This document shows positions 1-9,297 of a DNA stretch of 64,000 nt, in pieces. The notes beneath the pieces are model-generated. The model worked only from the letters and a program-made list of their open reading frames with translations, had not been told where the DNA came from and made no database searches. A program made the translations under genes and the position numbers. The DNA lies in the NCBI GenBank assembly GCA_944324395.1, contig CALUWC010000001.1, forward strand, positions 62,001 to 126,000. Direction: 5' to 3'. Origin of the DNA: Candidatus Gastranaerophilales bacterium. Lineage in GTDB: Bacteria > Cyanobacteriota > Vampirovibrionia > Gastranaerophilales > Gastranaerophilaceae. Each line of letters begins with the position of its first letter. Within the stretch, counting starts at the first letter, position 1.

Positions 1-158
1 TTTAATACGGTAAGCCAGGACAGACCTGCTTGGAAAGATTCTAATATTAAGAGTTCAAACAGTTCATGATCATCGTATTTTGGTACACCCCATTCTTCGT
101 CATGATATTTTGTATAGATTTCTGATTTTTCATCAACCCAGAAGCATCTTTTTTTCAT
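1..158 (-). CDS. tag: DNA-3-methyladenine glycosylase I (5' end only)
   Basis: The gene runs off the left edge; only the first 52 codons are present. The translation shows the Tag N-terminus: Cys5 and His19 match zinc-ligand positions of the family, followed by YHDEEWGVP (residues 18-26) and QAGLSW (43-48), with Glu40 where the family has its catalytic-pocket acid. Tag removes 3-methyladenine from alkylated DNA in base excision repair. The ATG at 156-158 is the natural start, and the upstream sequence is very AT-rich. It is divergent from the large TPR gene. The identification rests on strong local similarity recalled from the family; the C-terminal half cannot be seen. Confidence 0.85.
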   Translation of the reverse strand, partial: MKKRCFWVDEKSEIYTKYHDEEWGVPKYDDHELFELLILESFQAGLSWLTVL

Positions 159-221
159 ATTTATTATTATAAAATAAATATAAATTTCTTTAAAGAACTT
201 CATTTATTCTGGTTTCTATAG

Positions 222-227
222 TATAAT
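222..227 (+). promoter_or_regulatory. -10 element TATAAT upstream of the large TPR gene
   Basis: A consensus TATAAT lies 40 nt before the preferred ATG at 268. At 17 nt upstream only a weak TTCATT fits as -35. It is a plausible but untested promoter in the divergent region with tag. Confidence 0.4.
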
Positions 228-267
228 ACTGCTGTGATTGATTAGAGATAAGATTTATGGGGTGAGT

Positions 268-3200
268 ATGAATAATAAGAAGAAAGTCTGTATATATATG
301 ATGCTGATGCTTTTAGGTACATACAGTGTATCAAGCGAGGTATGGGCTGCTGAAACTGATGTAAAACAGGAAAATCAGTCTGTTCAGGATACTAAAGCTT
401 CGGAAACAGTTTCTCCGGCTGTTAGTGATGCTGTAAAAGAAGATGATATAAAAGCAAATAAAGAAACGCTGGAAAATGCTGAAGAAGCTATGGTAAAAAA
501 AGATTATAAGTCTGCCATTTCTTTATTGAATGCATATATTGATTCGAAACCTAAAAAATACGAAGCTTATAAGCTCAGAGGGGATTCATATTATGCAATG
601 AGGCAATATAAGCTTGCAAGGGATGATTATCAAAAAGCGATAGAATTAAAAACTTCAGATGATAAATTCTTAACCGGAACTAAGGTTCTCGGTGCATTAG
701 TTCTTGGAGCCGATAAGGATGAACAGTATCAAAATCCTGAACTCGGCGAATTATACGGTCGTTTGATGTATGCTCAAAAAGCTATGAACAGTGCAACTTA
801 TGAATCTTCTTATCAAAAAGCTGTTAGTTATAATTCTCATATATATCTTCCAAAACCAAAGAAGGAAGATATTGCTAAAATTAATTGCCCGCAAAAATAC
901 GGAAAACTTCTTGATCCTCAAGGGGTTGATAAGTATGTTTACGGTGCGATTGAAGATATCGAAAACGGTCATTATAATGAAGCTGTATATAAAGTAAAAT
1001 ATGTAACATCAAATTATCCGCAGTATTATTTGGGATATTATCTTACGGGGGTATCTTTAGCCGGTATGGATAAGACAGATGCTGCTGTTGACGCTTTTAA
1101 ATCCGCATTAAAATATAATCCAAATGATTTTGAGTCATTAGCAAGTTTAGGTCAGATTTATTATAGAGAGGCAGAAAAGACTTTTTCTCCTGAATCCGCT
1201 CAAAAATCTATAGAGTATTTCAAATCTGCAATTAAACTAAATCCTAATTGTTATATTTATTACTATTATACAGGTTTAAACTATTTGCTGCTGGGTGAAT
1301 ATGAGCTTGCCGTAAATAATTTTAATTCCGCCATTAAATTTAAAGCTAATGATTACAACAGCAGATATTATAAATTGATTGCCCAGTATATTTTGGGTGA
1401 TTATTCTTCTGTAATCGATGGAACAACAAGGCTTTTATACAGGCATGTTTCTAATTATAATTCGGTTCTGTATTTAAGAGCATTAGCTGAGTATAAGCAG
1501 GGATATTTTGATGATGCATTAGCAGATATTGAAAAAGTTCATATAAATATGAACGATATCTATAATGCTGATGTTAAAAAGCTTTCTGCTAAAGAAAAAA
1601 CTTTAGATAGTTATTTATATTATTTAAAATCTAAGATTATGTATAAAAAAGGTTTCGGAGTAAAGGCTGATTTCCAAAAAGCTGTTCAAAATCCTATAAT
1701 TGCGAATCTTTCAAGAGTAGAAAAAGCTGTTGCTCAATATACAAAAAATCTTGATGAAAGTTCTGTATCAATTGAAGATTATAATAAATATAGAAATTTC
1801 TATGACAGTCAGGTTGAAAGTTTGCTGGATAAGAATCTTGTGATTACAATAGATGATGTTGATAATCAGTATGATTATATAAGAACTACGTTTGATAATC
1901 TGGGTCTTACTTTTGAATATATTGGTCCTAATTACAAACTTACAACAATAGATAATTATGCTTATAAAAAATACGGTTTAAAGCTTCCGCAAGAAAACAA
2001 GGAATCTGTTTCAGAAGGTATTCAAAGTGGAACCAAGACCAGAGAATCTTCTGAATTGAAACAATCAACGGATCCTTCGGAAACCTTAGCCGGCGATAAA
2101 AGTTCAATAGCACTTATGCTTGCATCTCATTCACTTACAACTGTTCAAGATGATGAAGATGATATACAGGTTAATCAAAATGAGCCTGTTGAAGTTATAA
2201 AAGTTCAGCAAGAAGAGGAAAATATTTCTCCTGCTCAAAATACGGCTAAAGAATCTTCAGAAAAACTTGCACAAAGTGAGCCGTTTCTTCCTGTTTTACG
2301 TCCCGAAGCGAAAGAAGTTTCTGCAGAAGAAATAAGCGAATCGAATGCAAAAGTTAAAGAAAACAATGATACAAATGGTGAAGTTCAAGAAAGTCAAAAT
2401 AATGGAGAAGAGCCTCAGCCGATTATAATTGAAGCTCCTGTTCAAAAACAGACAGACCCTTTTGAAATTATTCATACTCCGGTGTCAGAAACTAAAGAAC
2501 CTGCAGGAAATACAATTTCAGAACCTGTTAAAGATAACAGCGAAGAGTCTGTGAAATCAATAGAACAACAGTCTGTTAATATTCAACAAAAAGAAGAAAA
2601 ACCGGCAGAAGAAGTTTCTTCTGAAAGAACAGAACAGCTTGATGAAGCTGTACCTCCTGAAAAACCTCAAACAGAAGAGCTGCGTATTATTCAGGAAAAT
2701 GAAAAAGAGCTAAATTCTTCAGTGATAGCAAATGAGAATAAATCAGAAGTTTCAAAAGTTGTTGAAAAACATGCTAATGTAAATTTAAATAATTTTGATA
2801 GAGTATCTAAAGTTATTACTCAAATTCCGGATGGAGAAGAGGTTGTTGTGCTAGAGCCTGATAATTTTATTTCTCAGGCTGAAAAGAAAATTTCTCCTGC
2901 AAATACAGGTTTCAAAAATCCGAATAAGGTGACCGATAACTTTGCCGCTGCAAGAAGAAAGGCTGCTAATTCAGCTGATATCCAAAATAATAATTCAGCA
3001 GAGCAAAATTTAAGAACAAAAGAAAATAATAAAAAAGTAAATACTCCATCTATGCTTGCTATTGAAAATACAAAGCAGGCGGATGCAGCTTTAAATCAAA
3101 AAGCTCAGACAACTGCCGCAGCTCAAGAAGTTGAAGAAGATAAAAATCAAGCTGTTTCTGATTCTGTCAAACAAAAACAGGAAGTTTTAGAGAATGTTTC

Positions 3201-4203
3201 CCAAAATCAGGAGCAAAATTTGGAAATCAAGTCAAAGGATTCTACTAAAAAGAAAATAAAAAATGAAGAGTCCGCAGCTCCTGAGAATGTCGAAGTTTCA
3301 ATGGCAGACGAGTTGTCAGATGCTGCTGAAACGACAAAGCAAGAGGAGAAAAAAGGAAACTGGTTTACATCTTTGTTTAAAAAAGAACAAAAAGAAGAAG
3401 ATATTGTAACTTCGGAACCAGAAAATATTTCTAATGCTGAAAATATAATTGATGAAAAAGTTTCTCAAAAAGAACAAGCAGAAGATATCACTCAGCAGCC
3501 GCAGCCTGAACCTATGACAAATGCGGAAAAATCAATTAGTTCGATAGTTCAATCAACTTTCTTGGGTGAAACTTTAGCGTATGATTCTGATGAAGATGCT
3601 GTTTCCAAACCTGAAGAAGCAAATACAGATAAATCTCAGGAAGTTGAAAAAGATACAATGAACTCTGTCGCAGATTTAAAGGAAGAAAATATTTCTTCTG
3701 AAAAAGATGAGGTTGAAGTGAATGAAACTGAATCTCAAGATGCTGCAGTTGAAGAAGAAAATAAAGTACCTTGGTATAAAAGAATCTTCACCCGAAAGAA
3801 TAAAAAAGCGGAAAATGGTATATCTGAAACTAAACCTGAGGAAACAATTCAAGAAGTGAAAGAAGAACCTCTCTCTGAACAATCCGAAATTGATAAGATT
3901 CTTGAAAGTACACTGGTCGATCAATCCATACTTTCAGCAAATATTGATAATAATGCTCCTAAAATCAGAACAGAGAAAGCTGAAATAGAATCTGATGCGG
4001 TTGTTAATATTTCAGATAATAAGGAGAAGAAAAAGTTCACCTGGTGGTGGCAAAAAGATAAAAAAGACAAACAAGTAAAAGAAAAATCTAAATTCAGCTG
4101 GAAGAAGCTGTTTACAAGAAAGAAAAATAAAACTGAAGAATCTGTTGAAACTCAGGTCAAGCAGAAAAAAGTAATAAAAGAATTACAAAAAACTGCTGAA
4201 TAA
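268..4203 (+). CDS. Large secreted or periplasmic TPR-repeat protein with long disordered tail
   Basis: This is a 1311-residue protein with an N-terminal signal peptide (basic MNNKKK, then a hydrophobic stretch, AxA-like site near WAAE). TPR-type helical repeats run from about residue 60 to 450, for example the AIxLLNAYI, ARDDYQKAIEL and AVDAFKSALKYNPN units. From about residue 590 to the end it is low-complexity, rich in Glu, Gln, Lys and Ser, interrupted by four short Trp/Phe-basic motifs near the C-terminus. An in-frame TTG at 238 would extend it, but the ATG at 268 has a GGGGTGAG-like ribosome site and begins a normal signal peptide. It probably acts as an envelope scaffold; no enzymatic domain is visible and I do not recognise the full architecture. 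Confidence 0.8.
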   Translation: MNNKKKVCIYMMLMLLGTYSVSSEVWAAETDVKQENQSVQDTKASETVSPAVSDAVKEDDIKANKETLENAEEAMVKKDYKSAISLLNAYIDSKPKKYEAYKLRGDSYYAMRQYKLARDDYQKAIELKTSDDKFLTGTKVLGALVLGADKDEQYQNPELGELYGRLMYAQKAMNSATYESSYQKAVSYNSHIYLPKPKKEDIAKINCPQKYGKLLDPQGVDKYVYGAIEDIENGHYNEAVYKVKYVTSNYPQYYLGYYLTGVSLAGMDKTDAAVDAFKSALKYNPNDFESLASLGQIYYREAEKTFSPESAQKSIEYFKSAIKLNPNCYIYYYYTGLNYLLLGEYELAVNNFNSAIKFKANDYNSRYYKLIAQYILGDYSSVIDGTTRLLYRHVSNYNSVLYLRALAEYKQGYFDDALADIEKVHINMNDIYNADVKKLSAKEKTLDSYLYYLKSKIMYKKGFGVKADFQKAVQNPIIANLSRVEKAVAQYTKNLDESSVSIEDYNKYRNFYDSQVESLLDKNLVITIDDVDNQYDYIRTTFDNLGLTFEYIGPNYKLTTIDNYAYKKYGLKLPQENKESVSEGIQSGTKTRESSELKQSTDPSETLAGDKSSIALMLASHSLTTVQDDEDDIQVNQNEPVEVIKVQQEEENISPAQNTAKESSEKLAQSEPFLPVLRPEAKEVSAEEISESNAKVKENNDTNGEVQESQNNGEEPQPIIIEAPVQKQTDPFEIIHTPVSETKEPAGNTISEPVKDNSEESVKSIEQQSVNIQQKEEKPAEEVSSERTEQLDEAVPPEKPQTEELRIIQENEKELNSSVIANENKSEVSKVVEKHANVNLNNFDRVSKVITQIPDGEEVVVLEPDNFISQAEKKISPANTGFKNPNKVTDNFAAARRKAANSADIQNNNSAEQNLRTKENNKKVNTPSMLAIENTKQADAALNQKAQTTAAAQEVEEDKNQAVSDSVKQKQEVLENVSQNQEQNLEIKSKDSTKKKIKNEESAAPENVEVSMADELSDAAETTKQEEKKGNWFTSLFKKEQKEEDIVTSEPENISNAENIIDEKVSQKEQAEDITQQPQPEPMTNAEKSISSIVQSTFLGETLAYDSDEDAVSKPEEANTDKSQEVEKDTMNSVADLKEENISSEKDEVEVNETESQDAAVEEENKVPWYKRIFTRKNKKAENGISETKPEETIQEVKEEPLSEQSEIDKILESTLVDQSILSANIDNNAPKIRTEKAEIESDAVVNISDNKEKKKFTWWWQKDKKDKQVKEKSKFSWKKLFTRKKNKTEESVETQVKQKKVIKELQKTAE

Positions 4204-4209
4204 ATTAAA

Positions 4210-4244
4210 AAATAAAGCTCTTGATTATATCAAGAGCTTTATTT
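4210..4244. terminator. Bidirectional terminator between the TPR gene and marR
   Basis: This is a perfect 15-bp inverted repeat (AAATAAAGCTCTTGA and its complement) around a 5-nt loop, with A- and T-rich flanks on both sides, so it can end transcripts from both converging genes. The stop codon of the MarR gene (4239-4241) lies inside the stem. Confidence 0.85.
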
Positions 4245-4718
4245 GAGTTTAACTTCAACCAGAGTTTCAAGAATATTTCTGTATCTTTTAAGATATTCAA
4301 TAAACTGATAAAGTTCATCTTCCGAGAAATTATTTTCCATAGCTTTTTTTACCTTTTCAAATTCTTTGTGTCCTTGTTTGAATATTTTAATCCCCTCAGA
4401 TGTAAGTTCGTTACGCTTAACAATAATGTTTCCTCTTGTATCTGCGGATCTTTTTACAAGTCCTTTTTCTTCCATTTCATTTAGAATTTTCCCGATATGG
4501 GCTTTTCCTTTAAACAATAATGCGGCTAATTCTGACTGCGTAATATCAGGCAGGTAAAAAATTGCATATAGTATTGAAAATTCATCAGGGGTAATTGCAT
4601 TATCAATATGCTTTGCTTGAAATTCCCTTCTAAAAGATTTATTGAAATTAGATGTATAGTCAATTTGATAAGATAAATTTTTTTCAAGATGCTCGAAACG
4701 GTCAAAGTTATTTTTCAT
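4239..4718 (-). CDS. MarR-family transcriptional regulator
   Basis: This 159-residue protein has the MarR layout: an N-terminal dimerisation helix, a winged helix-turn-helix (about residues 50-110, with TQSELAALLFKGKAHIGK as the recognition region and RGNIIVKRNELTSEG as wing and following helix), and a C-terminal dimer helix. MarR proteins usually repress the operon next to them and are released by small phenolic or toxic ligands. It is divergent from the RND efflux operon, and a palindromic site sits on the predicted start of that operon. The inference is that it represses the pump and itself. Its specific ligand cannot be read from sequence. Confidence 0.88.
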   Translation of the reverse strand: MKNNFDRFEHLEKNLSYQIDYTSNFNKSFRREFQAKHIDNAITPDEFSILYAIFYLPDITQSELAALLFKGKAHIGKILNEMEEKGLVKRSADTRGNIIVKRNELTSEGIKIFKQGHKEFEKVKKAMENNFSEDELYQFIEYLKRYRNILETLVEVKLK

Positions 4719-4727
4719 ACCCGTATC

Positions 4728-4740
4728 CTATTCTACCACT
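4728..4740. promoter_or_regulatory. Possible MarR half-site near the marR start
   Basis: TTCTAC, the same arm as in the palindrome at 4819-4832, recurs at 4731-4736 just downstream of the predicted marR -10. It could support autoregulation. Only a half-site is clear. Confidence 0.35.
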
Positions 4741-4748
4741 ACCAGTCA

Positions 4749-4777
4749 ATTATACTCCATATATAGTATTATTGCAA
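4749..4777 (-). promoter_or_regulatory. Promoter of the MarR gene
   Basis: On the minus strand, TTGCAA (4777-4772) is followed after exactly 17 nt by a consensus TATAAT (4754-4749). Spacing and sequence fit a sigma-70 promoter reading into the MarR gene. Confidence 0.65.
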
Positions 4778-4784
4778 GTTTTCA

Positions 4785-4814
4785 TTGACAGTTGAGATTT
4801 AGATAGAGTATCAT
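4785..4814 (+). promoter_or_regulatory. Promoter of the RND efflux operon
   Basis: Consensus -35 TTGACA (4785-4790) and a -10 TATCAT (4809-4814) are separated by 18 nt. The start site would fall near 4820, inside the palindrome at 4819-4832, which is where a repressor would block transcription. Confidence 0.65.
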
Positions 4815-4818
4815 TACT

Positions 4819-4832
4819 GTAGAAAATTCTAC
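4819..4832. promoter_or_regulatory. Palindromic operator candidate (MarR binding site)
   Basis: GTAGAA-AA-TTCTAC is a perfect 6+6 inverted repeat overlapping the predicted transcription start of the efflux operon. Position, symmetry and the adjacent MarR gene suggest this is the regulator's binding site. Binding itself is inferred. Confidence 0.55.
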
Positions 4833-4861
4833 CTTGAATAGCAGGTAATATGGAGAATAAT

Positions 4862-6034
4862 ATGAAATTAAAAATGACAAGAAAACAAATGGCAATAGTA
4901 GTTTTGTTAGTAATTATTGTGCCTATTGTATATAATAAAGTATCAGGAGCAGTGCTGGGGTTTTTGCAAAGACAGGCTATGCTTATGCCTAAAGAAGTTG
5001 TTGTTGATTATCCGCACAAAGAACGGGTTAATATTTCAGCAGAAGCAACAGGCAGGGTTGAAGCAAAGTATTCTGTTGATGTAATAGCAAGGGTTTCCGG
5101 TTTCTTGTTGAAAAAATATTTTAAAGAAGGTGATTTTGTTCATGAAGGTCAATTGTTATTCCAGATTGATCCGAAGGAATATCAGCTTGAGGTTAATAAT
5201 TCGAGAGCATCTGTCAATCAATATAGTGCATTATTGAAGAATGCACAGCAGGAATTGAACAGAGCCAATGCTCTTGTTAAAGAAGATTTAATAAGCCGTT
5301 CAGAAGCAGATCAAAGTTTGGCTACAAGAAATCAAAACAGTGCATTGCTTGATGCGGCAAAACAACAGCTTGAACTTGCAAAAGTTAATTTAAGTTATAC
5401 TACAATTAAATCACCTATAAACGGAAGAATTGGTAAAGTAAATATTACTGAGGGAAACTATGTAACAGCTTCTTCCGGTTCTTTAGTTAATATTTCAAGT
5501 ACAAACCCTGTATATGTTTCGTTTAGTTTAAAGACTGATGATTTTGTTAAATTGTTAAAAGCTAGTGATAAATTTAAAGATGTTGAGGTAAGGGTTCAAT
5601 TTAACAGCGGCGTTTGGTATGACAAAATTGGTAAGATTAATTTTGTAGATAATAAAGTTGACCAGAATTCAGGTTCTGTTCAAATGAGAGCTACTTTTGA
5701 TAATGCAAAAGGATATTTGGTTCCCGGAGATTATATGAAAGTTGCTTTGACCGCACCTAAAAAAGTTTCATATATGACAGTTCCTCAATCCTGTACAAAA
5801 GGTGATGCTATGAGCGGATATTATGTATGGGCAATAGAAGATAATAAATCCGTTAAAAAAGATATTAAAGTTTCTGAGAATATAAATAATAATTGGGTTG
5901 TTGACAGTGGTTTATCCCCTTCTGACAGTGTTGTTATAGCAGGTATTCAAAATATTACAACCGAAGGTCAGAAAGTTAAAATTCTGGATGCAGCAACTTA
6001 TGAAAAAAGATTGAAGGCAGCAGGTAAGAAGTAA
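4862..6034 (+). CDS. RND efflux periplasmic adaptor (membrane fusion protein, AcrA-like)
   Basis: This 390-residue adaptor has an N-terminal membrane anchor (about residues 8-30) and then the AcrA/MexA order: barrel-sandwich lipoyl half ([18 protein letters not shown]), coiled-coil alpha-hairpin (residues about 105-170, Gln/Ala/Glu-rich), second lipoyl half ([16 protein letters not shown]), beta-barrel and membrane-proximal domain. It would link the inner-membrane pump to the outer-membrane channel. An ATG at 4850 is possible, but GGAG at 4852-4855 sits 6 nt before the ATG at 4862, so that start is preferred. The stop overlaps the next gene's ATG by one base, so the two are translationally coupled. 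Confidence 0.9.
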   Translation: MKLKMTRKQMAIVVLLVIIVPIVYNKVSGAVLGFLQRQAMLMPKEVVVDYPHKERVNISAEATGRVEAKYSVDVIARVSGFLLKKYFKEGDFVHEGQLLFQIDPKEYQLEVNNSRASVNQYSALLKNAQQELNRANALVKEDLISRSEADQSLATRNQNSALLDAAKQQLELAKVNLSYTTIKSPINGRIGKVNITEGNYVTASSGSLVNISSTNPVYVSFSLKTDDFVKLLKASDKFKDVEVRVQFNSGVWYDKIGKINFVDNKVDQNSGSVQMRATFDNAKGYLVPGDYMKVALTAPKKVSYMTVPQSCTKGDAMSGYYVWAIEDNKSVKKDIKVSENINNNWVVDSGLSPSDSVVIAGIQNITTEGQKVKILDAATYEKRLKAAGKK

Positions 6035-9000
6035 TGAAAAAAATATTTGATAAAGATAAATTATTTTTCTTTATAAGAAAACCCAGATTTGCACTTGTAA
6101 TATCAATATGTATTGTCATTATGGGATTAGTTTCTATGCTCACATTAAAGCAGGAAAGTTATCCTGATGTCACACCGCCTCAGGTCAGAGTATCTGCTTC
6201 TTATCAGGGTGCGAGTGCAGAAGTTATAGAATCTTCCGTTGCAACGGTTTTAGAAAATAAATTAAACGGTGTTGAAGATATGTCATATATGGTTTCAACA
6301 TCTTATGACGGCAGTTATTCTTTAACTATTTATTTTAAGGTTGGAACCGATAAAAATATAAACCTGATGAATGTACAAAACAGAATTCAACAGGTTCAAT
6401 CACAATTGCCGGAAGATGTTCAAAGAACAGGTGTTACTGCTATCAGCAGATCTTCCGGATCAGGTGCTGTTATATTAACGCTGTATCCTGAATCAGGAAA
6501 TTGGTCGCAGTTAGATTTAACAAATTACGGTTCTATATATATTAAAGATGAACTGAAACGTGTAGAAGGGGTTGCTGATGTTAACGTATATGGTGCCGGT
6601 GATTATTCTATGCGTATCTGGCTTGATCCTCAGAAAATGGCCGGATTGAATATTTCAACAAGTGAAGTTAAAGCTGCTATTTCTGCTCAAAATACTCAGG
6701 TTACAGCAGGTGCATTGGGGCAGCTTCCTACCGAAGATGATCAGGCCTTACAGTTAACATTGAAAACAAAAGGCAGATTGTCAGATGTTAAAGATTTTGA
6801 AAATATAATTATCCGCTCAAATATGGACGGTTCAAATGTTAAAATTAAGGATATCGGCAGAGTTGAATTGGGTGCTCAATCTTATTCAAGTTTAGGTTTG
6901 GTAAATGGAAAGCCTTCAGCTGTTGTAATGGTTTCTCAATTACCGGATGCTAACGTTATTAACCTGTCAAAAGCTGTTCATAAAAAAGTGGATGAATTGA
7001 ATGCAAGTTTATCGAACGGTATCAAAATCATGACATTGAAAGATGATGCCGATTATATTCATGAATCAATGAAGGAAGTTGAATTTACAATTCTGTTAAC
7101 AGCATTGATTGTAGTATTGATTATTTATCTGTTTTTGGGTGATGGTATGGCGACACTGGTTCCTTGTGCCACAATCCCGGTATCATTAGTTGGTACTTTT
7201 ATAGCTTTGAAAGCTTTAGATATGTCAATCAACTTATTGTCACTATTTGCATTGGTCTTGGCGGTTGGTGTTGTTGTAGATGATGCTATTGTTGTTATTG
7301 AAAACGTAAAACGACATATAGACGAAGGTAAATCCGCAATTATGGCAACGCAGATTACAATGCAGGAAGTTGGTTTTGCGTTGGTGGCAATGGCAATGGT
7401 TTTGATGGCTGTATTTGTCCCGATTGTATTTATGGGCGGTATGACAGGTGTAATGTATAAGCAGTTTGCAGTATGTATTGCTGTATCTATTGCGATTTCT
7501 GCAATTTGTGCATTGACACTTTCTCCTGCTATGTGTTCTCATTTCTTGGGGCATAATAAAGATGTTAATCAGGAACAAGAAAGTTCATCTCCTTTTATAA
7601 GACATATTGAGCATATTAAAAAGAGAATAGGTAAAAAAACTTCCAGGATTGTTGAAGATTTTAATGCTCAGTTTACAAAATTAGAAGATTTTTATATTGA
7701 ATTTGTTGAAAAATTTGTATATGATAAAAAACTTCTTATAATTTTCTATGCAGTAATATTACTTTTAACGTTTGTAGGTTTTAAGACTATATCAACGGGT
7801 TTTATTCCTGATGAAGACCAAGGTGTTCTGCTGGCAAGTATAACCTTGCCTGATGGAGCTTCTTTATCCAGAACAGAAGAGGTTGCAAGACGTTTTGTCG
7901 ATCAGGTAAAGGTTCTTGAGGGTGTAGATGCCGAGAAATTAATGGTTTTTGGCGGGGATGGTGCTACAAATTCAGCAACTGCTATTATTCGTTTAAATGA
8001 TTATAAAGATAGAAAAGTTTGGCCATGGGATTGGGTAATCAGAAAAATTCAGGGTCGACCTACAAGTTTGGCTCATACTGCAATTTTAAGCGAGGTTAGA
8101 GCTATAGCATCAAGCATAAAAGAAGCTCAAATTCAGGCCTTTTCTCCGCCGGCAATTATGGGTATGAGTATGATGGGCGGTTTTGAATTCCAGATGCTGT
8201 CAAAGGGTGAATATACTGCCCAAAATCTTGAATCCTGGGCTAATAAATTGATTACCGAAGCTAATCAGGATCCGACATTATCAAATGTGTATACTTCATT
8301 CCAGGCAAATGTGCCTCAGTATATTGTTGATATTGATTATGCAAAGGCTCTGGCTCAAAATGTGGATTTGCAGGAATTGTATTCAACATTATCTTCAATG
8401 CTCGGTACGTATTATGTAAACGATTTCAATAAATATGGCAGAGTATTTAAAGTTCAATTGCAGGCAGAAAGCAGATTTAGAGATAAAGCTGCAGATTTAT
8501 CAGGAATTTATGTGAAGAATAATAATGGCGTGCAGGTTCCTGTTTTATCAATAATGAAATTAAGACAAACTGTAGGTACGGCTTCAATTACCAGATATAA
8601 TCAGTATGAATCCGTACAAATTCAAGGGCAGCAGGCTCCGGGAAAAAGTTCCGGTGATGCTATGAATGCGATGGAAGCTGTTGCTAAAAGAGTTCTTCCG
8701 GGTGATATGACGTTTGACTGGTCAGGTACATCTGCTCAGGAAAGAGAAGCTTCAGGTCAGACAGCAATGATTATTACTATGGCTTTAATCTTCGTATATT
8801 TATTCCTTGTAGCTCTGTATGAAAGTTATACTATTCCGGTTGCAGTATTGCTGGTATCTCCGATTGCTGCATTAGGAGCTTTAATATTCCAGATGATGAT
8901 TAACCAGTCTTTTGATATATATTCTCAGGTTGGTATGATTACATTGATAGGTTTGGCAGCTAAACAGTCTATTTTGATTGTTGAGTTTGCAAAAGAAGAA

Positions 9001-9297
9001 CACGAAAAAAATGGCTTATCAGTAAAAGATGCAGCTATCAAGGCCGCAAGATTGAGATTTCGTGCAATTATGATGACAGAACTGGCATTTATTATTGGTG
9101 TCTTGCCTATGATATTTGCTTCAGGTGCCGGTGCTAATTCAAGAATTTCAGTCGGTTCAACAGTATTTGGCGGTATGGTTGCTGCAGCTACTTTGGGTGC
9201 TGTTATGACTCCGGGCTTTTATGTTATTGTTCAGGAGTTTGTTGACAGATTTCCAAAGAAAGAAATTACTGATAAAGATTTGGAGATAGATGTATAA
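6034..9297 (+). CDS. RND-family multidrug efflux transporter (AcrB/HAE1-like)
   Basis: This 1087-residue inner-membrane pump has the RND duplicated plan: TM1 (about 15-37), a large periplasmic loop, TM2-6 (about 345-490), TM7 (about 560-580), a second periplasmic loop and TM8-12 (about 910-1070). TM4 carries the proton-relay aspartate pair in [35 protein letters not shown] at the N-terminus is typical of the HAE1 group. It exchanges protons for export of hydrophobic compounds, working with the adaptor upstream and the TolC-like protein downstream. The insert between TM6 and TM7 (about residues 508-555, with [20 protein letters not shown]) is somewhat longer and more charged than usual. Substrate is unknown. 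Confidence 0.95.
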   Translation: MKKIFDKDKLFFFIRKPRFALVISICIVIMGLVSMLTLKQESYPDVTPPQVRVSASYQGASAEVIESSVATVLENKLNGVEDMSYMVSTSYDGSYSLTIYFKVGTDKNINLMNVQNRIQQVQSQLPEDVQRTGVTAISRSSGSGAVILTLYPESGNWSQLDLTNYGSIYIKDELKRVEGVADVNVYGAGDYSMRIWLDPQKMAGLNISTSEVKAAISAQNTQVTAGALGQLPTEDDQALQLTLKTKGRLSDVKDFENIIIRSNMDGSNVKIKDIGRVELGAQSYSSLGLVNGKPSAVVMVSQLPDANVINLSKAVHKKVDELNASLSNGIKIMTLKDDADYIHESMKEVEFTILLTALIVVLIIYLFLGDGMATLVPCATIPVSLVGTFIALKALDMSINLLSLFALVLAVGVVVDDAIVVIENVKRHIDEGKSAIMATQITMQEVGFALVAMAMVLMAVFVPIVFMGGMTGVMYKQFAVCIAVSIAISAICALTLSPAMCSHFLGHNKDVNQEQESSSPFIRHIEHIKKRIGKKTSRIVEDFNAQFTKLEDFYIEFVEKFVYDKKLLIIFYAVILLLTFVGFKTISTGFIPDEDQGVLLASITLPDGASLSRTEEVARRFVDQVKVLEGVDAEKLMVFGGDGATNSATAIIRLNDYKDRKVWPWDWVIRKIQGRPTSLAHTAILSEVRAIASSIKEAQIQAFSPPAIMGMSMMGGFEFQMLSKGEYTAQNLESWANKLITEANQDPTLSNVYTSFQANVPQYIVDIDYAKALAQNVDLQELYSTLSSMLGTYYVNDFNKYGRVFKVQLQAESRFRDKAADLSGIYVKNNNGVQVPVLSIMKLRQTVGTASITRYNQYESVQIQGQQAPGKSSGDAMNAMEAVAKRVLPGDMTFDWSGTSAQEREASGQTAMIITMALIFVYLFLVALYESYTIPVAVLLVSPIAALGALIFQMMINQSFDIYSQVGMITLIGLAAKQSILIVEFAKEEHEKNGLSVKDAAIKAARLRFRAIMMTELAFIIGVLPMIFASGAGANSRISVGSTVFGGMVAAATLGAVMTPGFYVIVQEFVDRFPKKEITDKDLEIDV

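Noticed and set aside
4221-4484. 87-codon plus-strand frame over the MarR gene
   Set aside because: It is antisense to a well-supported MarR gene and is Phe-rich shadow sequence.
7243-7578. 111-codon antisense frame in the RND pump gene
   Set aside because: His/Asn/Cys-rich composition typical of an antisense shadow of a membrane protein gene.
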